In this document: piece after piece, positions 26,241 to 34,546 of the stretch | Layout: each line of letters begins with the position of its first letter | Position numbering within the stretch: the first letter of the stretch is position 1 | Source of the DNA: Fulvimarina sp040239565 | Lineage (GTDB): Bacteria; Pseudomonadota; Alphaproteobacteria; Rhizobiales; Rhizobiaceae | Assembly (NCBI RefSeq): GCF_040239565.1 | Contig: NZ_JBEHWS010000006.1 | Location: forward strand, 1 to 64,000 | DNA length: 64,000 nt | Direction: 5' to 3' | Position numbers and translations under genes: made by a program | The notes under the pieces: model-generated | Database searches by the model: none | Seen by the model: the letters and a program-made list of their open reading frames with translations, nothing else | What the model was told of the DNA's origin: nothing

Positions 26241-27722
26241 ATGCGCCACGGTTTAAGCAAGTTCGAAACACTTCTCGTCGAAGCATCCGATGCTCCGAAG
26301 GTCGTTCTTCCCGACACCTTCGGCTATCTTCTGAAGCGCAATCCGCTGACCGGAAATCTCAAGCGCAGGGCGATTGTCGAGGCCTACGAAAAGCTCGTCG
26401 ACGGCATGTCCAGCAGCGACACCGTCGAAGGGCCGGCCGATGCCGGGATGACCTTCCTCGGCCAGTTCATAGACCACGACATCACGCTCGACGCCACGAG
26501 CGAGCTCGGAACGCTGATCGATCCTCGCTCGATCCGCAATCTGAGAACCCCCAATCTCGATCTCGACTGTGTCTACGGCGATGGCCCGGAAGCCTCGCCC
26601 TACCTCTACTCACACGAGGAGAAGACGAAAAACTTCCTCATTTTCGGCCGTAAAGACAGCCCCCTGGACCTGCAGCGCAATTCCTATGGACCAGACTCCC
26701 ATGGCCGCGCCCTCATCGGCGATCCGCGCAACGACGAGAACATTATCGTCAGCCAGATTCAGGGCGCCTTTATCTGCCTTCACAACATCCTCATGAGCCA
26801 TGCGAAGGCGGGACAAGGCGTCGAGCACGACATCGAATCCTGCGCCCTGATGAACGTGCGCAGCAAGGCGTGGGAGGATTTTGTCCCCGACCACAAGAAG
26901 CTCTTCGAGGAGGTTCGGCGCTTCATCCGTCTCCACTATCAGTGGATCATCCTCAACGACTTCCTGCCCTCCTTCGTCGATCCAGCCGTCATCCGAAAGG
27001 TCGCCAATCACGATCCGTTCGGCGCCCATGCGCCGATCATGCCGGTCGAGTTCTCCGTCGCCGCCTATCGCTTCGGCCATGCCACGGTTCAGCCGACCTA
27101 TTGTCTGCGCGATGGCACCAGTCCGGTACAGCTCTTCAAGATGGAGGGTTTCAAGCCGCGCGGGACGGAACAGGATATCGAAATGGGACAGTTCTTCTCA
27201 CATGGTGGTGGGAAGGCCCAGAAGGCCCGGCCCGTCGGCCCTTCGATGGCGGATATCCTCTTCACGCTGCCGGACAACGTCGCCAATGACATGCCGGAAT
27301 GGGGCGGCGTGAAACTCACAAAGGCCCAGGGCAAGAAACTTGGCCTGCGCAACATCCTTCGCGACCGCGCGACGCTCGAAGTTCCGTCAGGCCAGCAGAT
27401 GGCCCGCCATCTCGGCATCAAGGAACTCGCGGCGCCGCCGGCTCTCAAGGAAGCGCATATCGACAAGACGCCGCTCTGGTTCTACTGCCTTCAGGAGGCT
27501 GGCGAGATGGGCCATGGCAAGCTCACCGGCGTCGGCGGCACCATCGTCGCCTCGGTCATCATGCGCATCCTCCGATTCGATCCGGACAGCGTCCTCCACG
27601 TGCCCGATTTCAAACCCTGGGCAGGTTTCGGCGGCGAGAACTGCACTTTCGCCTCCATGGTGCATTTCGTCGAAGAGCATCGCGACGCGATCCCGGAGCG
27701 CAAGGACCTCTATTACAAATAG
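26241..27722 (+). CDS. animal-type haem peroxidase family protein
   Basis: A 493-residue protein of the peroxidase-cyclooxygenase superfamily (animal haem peroxidase domain). The distal His motif is FLGQFIDHDITLDATSELG near residue 75-95; the proximal His lies in AYRFGHATVQPTY near 280. It has no signal peptide. GAGGAGG lies five bases before ATG 26241, which is preferred over a TTG directly upstream. Bacterial members use hydrogen peroxide to oxidise halides or organic compounds; the substrate is unknown. Its neighbours mepA and glucokinase give no functional clue, so it stands alone. Confidence 0.9.
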   Translation: MRHGLSKFETLLVEASDAPKVVLPDTFGYLLKRNPLTGNLKRRAIVEAYEKLVDGMSSSDTVEGPADAGMTFLGQFIDHDITLDATSELGTLIDPRSIRNLRTPNLDLDCVYGDGPEASPYLYSHEEKTKNFLIFGRKDSPLDLQRNSYGPDSHGRALIGDPRNDENIIVSQIQGAFICLHNILMSHAKAGQGVEHDIESCALMNVRSKAWEDFVPDHKKLFEEVRRFIRLHYQWIILNDFLPSFVDPAVIRKVANHDPFGAHAPIMPVEFSVAAYRFGHATVQPTYCLRDGTSPVQLFKMEGFKPRGTEQDIEMGQFFSHGGGKAQKARPVGPSMADILFTLPDNVANDMPEWGGVKLTKAQGKKLGLRNILRDRATLEVPSGQQMARHLGIKELAAPPALKEAHIDKTPLWFYCLQEAGEMGHGKLTGVGGTIVASVIMRILRFDPDSVLHVPDFKPWAGFGGENCTFASMVHFVEEHRDAIPERKDLYYK

Positions 27723-27881
27723 GCCAGGACGCCGCACGTCCGCGTCTTTCCCGAATGGATCGGATGATCGACCGGCCTCGATGCCGGTGGGTCGTCTGCC
27801 CTTGAAGATCGGCCCATTCCCCGCTTTGCCTTTGAACCAAGGCCGGCTAAATGGCTGTGTGGTCAGAATGGGGATCTAGAC

Positions 27882-28913
27882 ATGGCATCGCGGCGCCAAC
27901 CAGACACGTTCCTGAAGTTTCCGATCCTGATCGGTGACATCGGCGGCACGAATGCCCGCTTTGCCATTCTGAAGGACGCCTTCGCCGAACCGAAGCTCTT
28001 CGAGATCGCCGAGACCGAGAAGTTCGAGACGATCGACGAGGCGATCCAGACCAATGTCCTCGACCGGACCTCCATCCAGCCCAAGAGCGCCGTCCTCGCC
28101 ATCGCCGGGCCGATTGACGGAGACGAGATCGATCTCACCAACTGTCACTGGGTGATCCATCCTCGGCGTATGATCGCCGATCTGGGGCTCGAGGAAGTCG
28201 TGGTGATCAACGATTTCGAGGCGCAGGCCCTCGCGATCTCCTCGCTCGGCGAGGACGCGCGTGAGGAGATCGGCAGCGGCATCCATCGGGAGGGCGCGAG
28301 CCGCGCCGTTCTCGGGCCCGGAACAGGCCTCGGCGTCGCCGGTCTCGTGCGTGCCCGCAACATGTGGATTCCGGTCGCCGGAGAAGGCGGGCATATCGAT
28401 CTCGGCGCCCGCACCGAGCGCGACCGCGCAATCTGGCCCCATCTCAAGACAATCAAAGGCCGGGTTTCTGGCGAACAGATCCTGTGCGGCCGCGGCCTCG
28501 TGAACCTTTATCAGGCGATCTGCAAGGCCGACGGCGTGGACCCGACGCACACCAAGCCCGCAGAGGTGACCCAAGCGGTGGAAGCCGGAAACGATCCACA
28601 GGCGCGTGAGGCGGTCGATCTTTTCTCCATCTATCTCGGCCGGATGGCGGGCGACGTCGCGCTGATCTTCATCGCGCGCGGCGGCGTCTATATCGCTGGC
28701 GGCATCTTCAAGCGCATCATGAAGCTGGTGGATCAGGCGAAGATCCGCGAGGCCTTCGAGGACAAGGCACCCCATTCCGACCTGATGCGCGAGATTCCGC
28801 TCTATGTGATCACCGAGCCGCAGCCGGCCCTGACGGGCCTTGCCGCCTTCGCCCGCTCACCGCGCTTCTTCGGCCTCGAAACCACCGGCCGGCACTGGGG
28901 CAACGGGAAATAG
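27882..28913 (+). CDS. glk: glucokinase
   Basis: Phosphorylates glucose with ATP to glucose 6-phosphate. The 343-residue protein belongs to the bacterial Glk family: phosphate-binding GDIGGTNARFA near 18-28, NDFEAQA with the catalytic Asp near 110, LGPGTGLGVAGLV near 145 and GEGGHIDLGART near 170. Length fits the family. The start follows a 159-base spacer after the peroxidase gene. No terminator is obvious after it; it converges with the PBP4-like gene. Confidence 0.95.
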   Translation: MASRRQPDTFLKFPILIGDIGGTNARFAILKDAFAEPKLFEIAETEKFETIDEAIQTNVLDRTSIQPKSAVLAIAGPIDGDEIDLTNCHWVIHPRRMIADLGLEEVVVINDFEAQALAISSLGEDAREEIGSGIHREGASRAVLGPGTGLGVAGLVRARNMWIPVAGEGGHIDLGARTERDRAIWPHLKTIKGRVSGEQILCGRGLVNLYQAICKADGVDPTHTKPAEVTQAVEAGNDPQAREAVDLFSIYLGRMAGDVALIFIARGGVYIAGGIFKRIMKLVDQAKIREAFEDKAPHSDLMREIPLYVITEPQPALTGLAAFARSPRFFGLETTGRHWGNGK

Positions 28914-28939
28914 GCCGAACCGCCAGCCCTCCTCCACAG

Positions 28940-30133
28940 CTACAGCCCGCGCTCGATAGCTGATAGAATGCGAAAGCGCAGCTTGCCCGTATTTCCCGTG
29001 AGCGAAATCACGAAGGGAGCGCTGCCGTGGCCCGAGGTCTTGGCAAAGCCCGCAAGCGTGCGCACGCCTGAAAACGTCCCCGTCTTGTAACGCGAGCCCG
29101 CTCGCGTCGCGCGCAGCAATTCGGCGTGGGGCCTGAAATCGTCGAGTAGTTTGGCGAGGCCCCGCGCGGTGAAGCTGTTGTCGCGGCTGATTCCCGAACC
29201 TTCGACCAGCTGAATGGCATCGGATAGGCCCCGCTCGGCCAGGAGTTCGTTGGCGACCGCGAGCGATTTTCCGAGGCTCACCGGTCCGCCTTTCTCATGG
29301 GCTCCGACTTCGAGGAAAAGCTGATTGGCGATGTAATTGTTCGAGCCGAGCAGCATCTGAGAAACGATCTCTGACAGCCTGCGCGACTGCTCATGAACAT
29401 AGACCGGCTCAAGTTCCTCGGGCACGCCGCCCGTCGTGATCTCGCCTTCGACCTGACCGTCTGCGCGTTCGATAAAAGCTCGCAGCAGTTCTCCGGCATA
29501 AAGAAGGCTCACCTCCGGGTCTTCCTGGGCAAGGCTGATGCGGCTGCGGCCATTCGGTCCCCGCGCCAGGAACTGGCTGATCGCGAGCGGGGTAATCGGC
29601 GTCTGCTCTTCGGCCGAGCGCACGGTGCTTCCCCGGCGCACGGCGTGTATCGTGTTGAAATTCACCGCGAAGGCGGAATTGCGCGCGTCATAGGCCTCGT
29701 CGGTATCCTCGATCCCGGGAATACGAAGATCATCCGGATAGTAGCTCGCATCGAGCACCATGCCAGTCAGCGGCTCCTCGCCGACAGCCCTGACGAGCTC
29801 CAGCGCGAGGAGCGCGAGTTCCTCCGAAACCAGAAACGGATCGCCGCCGCCGCGTACGTAAAGGACACGATCTTCGTCCATGTAAAAGCGTGTCTTGAAG
29901 CGGTAGTCGCCGTTCAGAACCTTTATCGCAAGCCATGCCGTGACGACCTTGGCGACGGAGGCCGGTACGAACGGCTTGCCGGTATTCTGGGCGACAAGAT
30001 CCTCGCCATCCTCGTCGAGAACGAGCACAAGCCCCGACGGCGCCATCGCGGCGATCCTGTCGGCGGTATCGGCGGAGGCCGGAACGATCAGAAGAGCGAA
30101 TGCGCAGACAAAGGCGAGCGGCTTGATCAGCAT
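28940..30133 (-). CDS. D-alanyl-D-alanine carboxypeptidase/endopeptidase, PBP4 (S13) type
   Basis: A 397-residue periplasmic penicillin-binding protein of peptidase family S13. A signal peptide (MLIKPLAFVCAFALLIVPAS) leads into the catalytic domain: SxxK in PASVAKVVTAW near 57, SxN in LLGSNNYIANQ near 265 and KTG in SRYKTGTFSGV near 350. It trims or cuts peptidoglycan cross-links. ATG 30133 is preferred because the signal peptide begins there; a frame from 30187 adds 18 residues. The large domain-II insertion of E. coli PBP4 is shortened here, in line with the smaller size. Confidence 0.87.
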   Translation of the reverse strand: MLIKPLAFVCAFALLIVPASADTADRIAAMAPSGLVLVLDEDGEDLVAQNTGKPFVPASVAKVVTAWLAIKVLNGDYRFKTRFYMDEDRVLYVRGGGDPFLVSEELALLALELVRAVGEEPLTGMVLDASYYPDDLRIPGIEDTDEAYDARNSAFAVNFNTIHAVRRGSTVRSAEEQTPITPLAISQFLARGPNGRSRISLAQEDPEVSLLYAGELLRAFIERADGQVEGEITTGGVPEELEPVYVHEQSRRLSEIVSQMLLGSNNYIANQLFLEVGAHEKGGPVSLGKSLAVANELLAERGLSDAIQLVEGSGISRDNSFTARGLAKLLDDFRPHAELLRATRAGSRYKTGTFSGVRTLAGFAKTSGHGSAPFVISLTGNTGKLRFRILSAIERGL

Positions 30134-30233
30134 GGCGTATCCGGATGTTGGAAGCAGTCGCGGCCAAAGATGCGACACTACAGACATCCGGGCGCCGGGC
30201 CAAACTCAGGCTATCGCGATGCAGCCCAGCGCT

Positions 30234-31658
30234 CTACTCCGCTGGCATGTCGCTGACTTCTGCGACCTTCGTACCACCCATGCGGTTGTAGGCGTCGAGT
30301 GCCGCGATCTTGTAGGCTTCCGCGAGCGTCGGATAGTTGAACGTATTCTCGACGAAGTATTCGAGCGTGCCTTTAAGGTTGAGAACCGCCTGACCAATAT
30401 GGATCAGCTCCGTCGCCCCCTCGCCGACGATATGGCAGCCTAAGAGGCGCCTCGTCTTCAAGGAAAAGATCATCTTCAGCATTCCCGAGTCGAGGCCCAT
30501 GATATGACCGCGCGAGGTTTCGCGGAGTCGGGCGACACCAATTTCGTAAGGGATGTCACGTTCCAGAACCTCTTTTTCCGACATGCCGACGGTCGAGATT
30601 TCCGGCACCGAATAGATGCCGTAGGGAAAGAATTCCGGCGGCTGGTGGGTCGGTGCGTTGAGCGCGTGGCAGGCGGCTATCCGGCCCTGTTCCATTGAAG
30701 TGGACGCAAGGCTCGGGAAGCCGATCACATCCCCCGCGGCATAGATATGCGGCACGTCCGTCTGGAGCGTCTTCGGATTGACCGAAAGCCGGCCGCGATG
30801 ATCTGCGGAAAGACCGGCCGCTTCGAGACCCAGCCGATCGGTGGAGCCCATACGCCCGGCGGCGAAGAGCACCATCTGCGCGCGAACCTTGCGGCCGCCT
30901 TCGAGCGCAATCTCACAGCCCTCGCCCACGCGCTTGACGGCCTCCACCTTCTGGCCGAACCGCATTGCGACCCCCCGATCCCGCAGATCGTAGGTGAAAT
31001 CGTCGAGGATATCGTCGTCGATGAAGTCGAGCATTGTCTGGCGCGGCTCGACCAGCGTTACCTTGACGTCGAGCGAGTTGAAGATCGAGGCGTATTCGAC
31101 ACCGATCACGCCCGCACCGATCACCGCCATGGAACGCGGCAATTCAGGAAGCTCCAGAATCTCGTCGCTGTCGAAGATGCGTTCTCCGTCGAAGGGAATA
31201 TAGTCCGGCCGAAAAGGCTGGGTGCCGACGGCGATCATGAAGGTATCGGCAGTAAAGCGCTTTGTCTCTCCGCCCTCGCTCTCCACCTCAACCGTATGGG
31301 GATCCACGAAGCGCGCCTCGCCACGCAGCGTCGAGACCTTGTTGCGCGCGAACTGGTGTTCGAGCACCTCGACCTCGTGGGTCAGTGTCTTGTGGAGCCG
31401 CTCACGCAGATCGCCGGCGGTGATGTCCTTCTTCACCCGGTAGGAGCGGCCGTAGAAGCCGCGCTCTCGCCAGCCTGACAGGTTGAGCGCCGTCTCGCGG
31501 ATGGTCTTCGACGGGATCGTGCCGGTGTGCACAGAGACCCCGCCGACCCGGCGGCCGCGCTCCACGACGAGAACACTGCGATTGAGCTTGGCGGCCTGGA
31601 TCGCCGCCCGTCGGCCCGACGGCCCGCTGCCGATCACCAGAAGATCGAAATGGTCCAC
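30234..31658 (-). CDS. sthA: soluble (Si-specific) NAD(P)+ transhydrogenase
   Basis: A 474-residue flavoprotein of the pyridine nucleotide-disulfide oxidoreductase fold that moves hydride between NADH and NADP+. FAD motif VIGSGPSGRRAAIQAA is at the N-terminus, NAD motif VIGAGVIGVEYASIF near 185, and the dimer domain ends with NYPTLAEAYKIAAL. At the place of the usual redox disulfide it reads RVGGVSVHTGTIPSKTIRE, with no cysteine, as expected for SthA-like enzymes that do not use a disulfide. GTG 31658 is chosen because GAGGGG lies six bases upstream. It is divergent from gshB. Confidence 0.9.
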   Translation of the reverse strand: MDHFDLLVIGSGPSGRRAAIQAAKLNRSVLVVERGRRVGGVSVHTGTIPSKTIRETALNLSGWRERGFYGRSYRVKKDITAGDLRERLHKTLTHEVEVLEHQFARNKVSTLRGEARFVDPHTVEVESEGGETKRFTADTFMIAVGTQPFRPDYIPFDGERIFDSDEILELPELPRSMAVIGAGVIGVEYASIFNSLDVKVTLVEPRQTMLDFIDDDILDDFTYDLRDRGVAMRFGQKVEAVKRVGEGCEIALEGGRKVRAQMVLFAAGRMGSTDRLGLEAAGLSADHRGRLSVNPKTLQTDVPHIYAAGDVIGFPSLASTSMEQGRIAACHALNAPTHQPPEFFPYGIYSVPEISTVGMSEKEVLERDIPYEIGVARLRETSRGHIMGLDSGMLKMIFSLKTRRLLGCHIVGEGATELIHIGQAVLNLKGTLEYFVENTFNYPTLAEAYKIAALDAYNRMGGTKVAEVSDMPAE

Positions 31659-31823
31659 GTGATTCCCCTCAGATCGTGTGCCCTTCCCTGCCGCACGCGA
31701 CATTCCAATGCCCGGCACCCAATTACAAGAGCCGGAAGCTCGGTAAGCTCAGCCCATTGCCATGGCGAGCGGGCCACCTTACCTCGCTCCTCGTTACAGT
31801 GGTGCTCGCAGAAAGGTCAGGGC

Positions 31824-32765
31824 ATGGGTCTCAAAACCGCCGTCCAGATGGATCACGTGTCCTCGATTCAAATCCGCGGCGATTCGACGTTCGCGATCGG
31901 CCTGGAAGCCCAGAAGCGCGGCCACGAGCTCTGGCACTACACACCTGACCGCCTTTCCATGCGCGGCGACACGCTCACCGCCCGTGCCGAAAAGATGGAG
32001 CTTCGCGAGGTAGAAGGCGATCACTTCACGCTGGGTGAAACCGAAAAGATCGATCTTGCCGAGATGGACGTCGTCCTCCTGCGCCAGGATCCGCCCTTCG
32101 ACATGAGCTACATCACGTCCACCCACCTTCTGGAGCGGGTTCATCCGCAGACGCTCGTCGTCAACGATCCGGCCTCGGTGCGCAACGCGCCGGAGAAGAT
32201 CTTCGTCACCGAGTTTCCCGATCTCATGCCCGAGACGCTGATCACCAAGGACATCGAGGAGGTGAAGGCCTTCCGCGCCGAGTTCGGCGAGATGATCATG
32301 AAGCCGCTTTACGGGAACGGCGGCGCCGGCGTCTTCCACATCACGAAGGAGGACAAGAACCTCTCCTCCTTCATGGAAATGTTCGGCATGCTCTATCGCG
32401 AGCCGTTTATCTGCCAGCGCTATCTTCCAGGCGTTCGCAAAGGCGACAAACGCATCATCCTGATCGACGGCGAGATTGCGGGCGCCATCAACCGGGTGCC
32501 GGCAGAGACCGACGCGCGCTCCAACATGCATGTCGGCGGACGGGCCGAGGCGACCGATCTTACCGAGCGGGATCGCGAGATCTGCGCACGCATCGCGCCA
32601 GCGCTCAAGGAACGCGGGCTGATCTTCGTCGGCATCGACGTGATCGGCGACGTGATGACCGAGATCAACGTCACCTCGCCCACCGGCATACGCGAGGTGA
32701 AGCGCTTCGGTGGCGCCGATATTGCGGCGCTTCTGTGGGATGCGATCGAGGCCCGCATCGGTTGA
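31824..32765 (+). CDS. gshB: glutathione synthetase
   Basis: Joins gamma-glutamylcysteine and glycine with ATP to give glutathione. The 313-residue ATP-grasp enzyme matches the bacterial GshB family: LRQDPPFDMSYITSTHLLE near 88, NDPASVRNAPEKIF near 113, MKPLYGNGGAGVF near 155 and EINVTSPTGIREV near 285. ATG 31824 has AAAGG ten bases upstream and starts the family domain directly; a frame beginning 300 bases earlier is not supported. It is followed 200 bases later by yifB on the same strand. Confidence 0.96.
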   Translation: MGLKTAVQMDHVSSIQIRGDSTFAIGLEAQKRGHELWHYTPDRLSMRGDTLTARAEKMELREVEGDHFTLGETEKIDLAEMDVVLLRQDPPFDMSYITSTHLLERVHPQTLVVNDPASVRNAPEKIFVTEFPDLMPETLITKDIEEVKAFRAEFGEMIMKPLYGNGGAGVFHITKEDKNLSSFMEMFGMLYREPFICQRYLPGVRKGDKRIILIDGEIAGAINRVPAETDARSNMHVGGRAEATDLTERDREICARIAPALKERGLIFVGIDVIGDVMTEINVTSPTGIREVKRFGGADIAALLWDAIEARIG

Positions 32766-32962
32766 TGTTCGCTGCTTCACTCGCGCGATAGAAACGAACG
32801 GTAAGGTACACGATCAGAAGGGGCACCACATTGGATGTTCCTATCCGTGATCGCCCCGCCATTTTGTTCTTGTTTTATTCTTTTCACTGTGCTTACCTCG
32901 GGTCGCATAGGCGCGACTTCTTCGCTTCTTTTGGAGGAGTCGCTCTCGCTAGGAGGCTCGTC

Positions 32963-34495
32963 ATGGTCGCGCGCGTGAAAACCGTCGCTTTTCAGGGGAT
33001 CGAAGCCCGACCGGTGGATGTTCAGGTCATGGTCGCGCCGGGTAAGATGGGCATTCAGATCGTTGGCCTGCCGGACAAGGCGGTCGCCGAAAGCCGGGAG
33101 CGCGTTCAGGCGGCGCTCCACGCTTCGGGCCTCGCGATGCCGCCCAAGCGCGTTACGGTCAATTTGGCGCCAGCCGATCTTCCGAAGGAAGGCAGCCATT
33201 ACGACCTGCCGATCGCGCTCGGCTTGATGGCGGCGCTTGGCGCGATTCCCGCCGATGCCATCGCCGGCTTCATGGTTCTCGGCGAACTCTCGCTCGACGG
33301 AGCGATCACCTCGGTAACCGGCGTTCTGCCGGCCGCCATGGGGGCAAACGGTCTCGGCTTAGGCCTCATCTGTCCGGCCGAATGCGGCCCCGAGGCGGCC
33401 TGGGCCGATTCTGAGATGACGATCGTGGCGGCCCGAAGCCTCATTCAGATCGCCAACCACTTTCGCGGAACACAGGTCATTTCACGACCGGAACCTGCCG
33501 TGCGCGCCCTCCCCGCCAACCTCCCGGACCTTGCGGAGATCAAAGGCCAGATCGTCGCCAAGCGGGCTCTGGAAATCGCTGCTGCGGGCGGGCACAACCT
33601 GCTGATGGTCGGGCCACCCGGCTCCGGCAAGTCGATGCTGGCCCAGCGCCTGCCCTCGATCCTTCCGCCGCTCGGCGCGCGGGAACTTCTCGAATGTTCG
33701 ATGATCGCCTCGATCGCGGGCGAACTGTCCGGCGGCAAGCTATCGGACCGCCGGCCGTTCCGCGCGCCGCATCATTCAGCCTCCATGGCCGCGATGGTCG
33801 GTGGCGGCCTGCGGGCCAAGCCCGGCGAAGTCTCGCTGGCGCACAGAGGCGTCCTTTTCCTCGACGAGTTTCCCGAATTCAGCCCGGTGGTTCTGGATTC
33901 GCTCCGCCAACCTCTCGAAGCGGGAGAGAGCGTGATCGCACGAGCCAATCACCGGGTGACCTATCCCGCCAAGATGCAGCTCGTCGCGGCGATGAATCCC
34001 TGCCGGTGCGGGATGGCAGGCGAACCCGGCCACACCTGTTCGCGCGGCGCCAAATGCGCCTCAGACTATCAGGCTCGCATCTCAGGCCCGCTCCTCGACC
34101 GCATCGACCTGCGCGTCGATGTGCCGGCCGTCACGGCGAGCGATCTCATCCGGCCGCATGCCGCCGAAACGTCCGAAACCGTCAAGGCACGCGTCCTTCG
34201 GGCACGCGCCATCCAGACCGAGCGCTATACGAGCCTCGGTCTTGCAGCCGAAACGGTCAACGCCCATTGCTCGGCCTCTATGATCGAGACGATCGCGGAG
34301 CCGGATGCGGGCGGGCGCCAGCTTCTCAACGACGCGGCAGAACAGATGAAATTCTCCGCGCGGGCCTATCACCGCATCCTGAAAGTGGCGCGAACGCTCG
34401 CCGATCTCGACGGCAGCGACGTGGTCCGAAGAATTCACCTCGCCGAAGCGATCTCATACCGCATAGCCGGCGAAAGGCTGCCGGCCGCGGCCTGA
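32963..34495 (+). CDS. YifB/ComM-family Mg-chelatase-like AAA ATPase
   Basis: A 510-residue protein: an N-terminal Lon-protease-like domain (PVDVQVMVAPGKMGIQIVGL, then PDKAVAESRERV) and a central Mg-chelatase AAA+ module with Walker A GPPGSGKSMLAQRLP near 215 and Walker B VLFLDEFPEF near 300. A C-terminal helical part follows. In several species ComM is a branch-migration helicase that aids integration of transforming DNA; the role here is by family. ATG 32963 follows AGGAGG by seven bases. It faces pheT tail to tail across a hairpin. Confidence 0.92.
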   Translation: MVARVKTVAFQGIEARPVDVQVMVAPGKMGIQIVGLPDKAVAESRERVQAALHASGLAMPPKRVTVNLAPADLPKEGSHYDLPIALGLMAALGAIPADAIAGFMVLGELSLDGAITSVTGVLPAAMGANGLGLGLICPAECGPEAAWADSEMTIVAARSLIQIANHFRGTQVISRPEPAVRALPANLPDLAEIKGQIVAKRALEIAAAGGHNLLMVGPPGSGKSMLAQRLPSILPPLGARELLECSMIASIAGELSGGKLSDRRPFRAPHHSASMAAMVGGGLRAKPGEVSLAHRGVLFLDEFPEFSPVVLDSLRQPLEAGESVIARANHRVTYPAKMQLVAAMNPCRCGMAGEPGHTCSRGAKCASDYQARISGPLLDRIDLRVDVPAVTASDLIRPHAAETSETVKARVLRARAIQTERYTSLGLAAETVNAHCSASMIETIAEPDAGGRQLLNDAAEQMKFSARAYHRILKVARTLADLDGSDVVRRIHLAEAISYRIAGERLPAAA

Positions 34496-34502
34496 GCCAT
34501 GA

Positions 34503-34533
34503 CTTGGCTCGCCTGTGATCTGAGCGAGCCAAG
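34503..34533. terminator. hairpin between convergent yifB and pheT
   Basis: CTTGGCTCGC and GCGAGCCAAG make a perfect 10-base stem with an 11-base loop in the 51-base gap between the two stops. No T-run follows on either strand, so termination is likely but not certain. Confidence 0.55.
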
Positions 34534-34546
34534 CCGTTCCGGCGTT

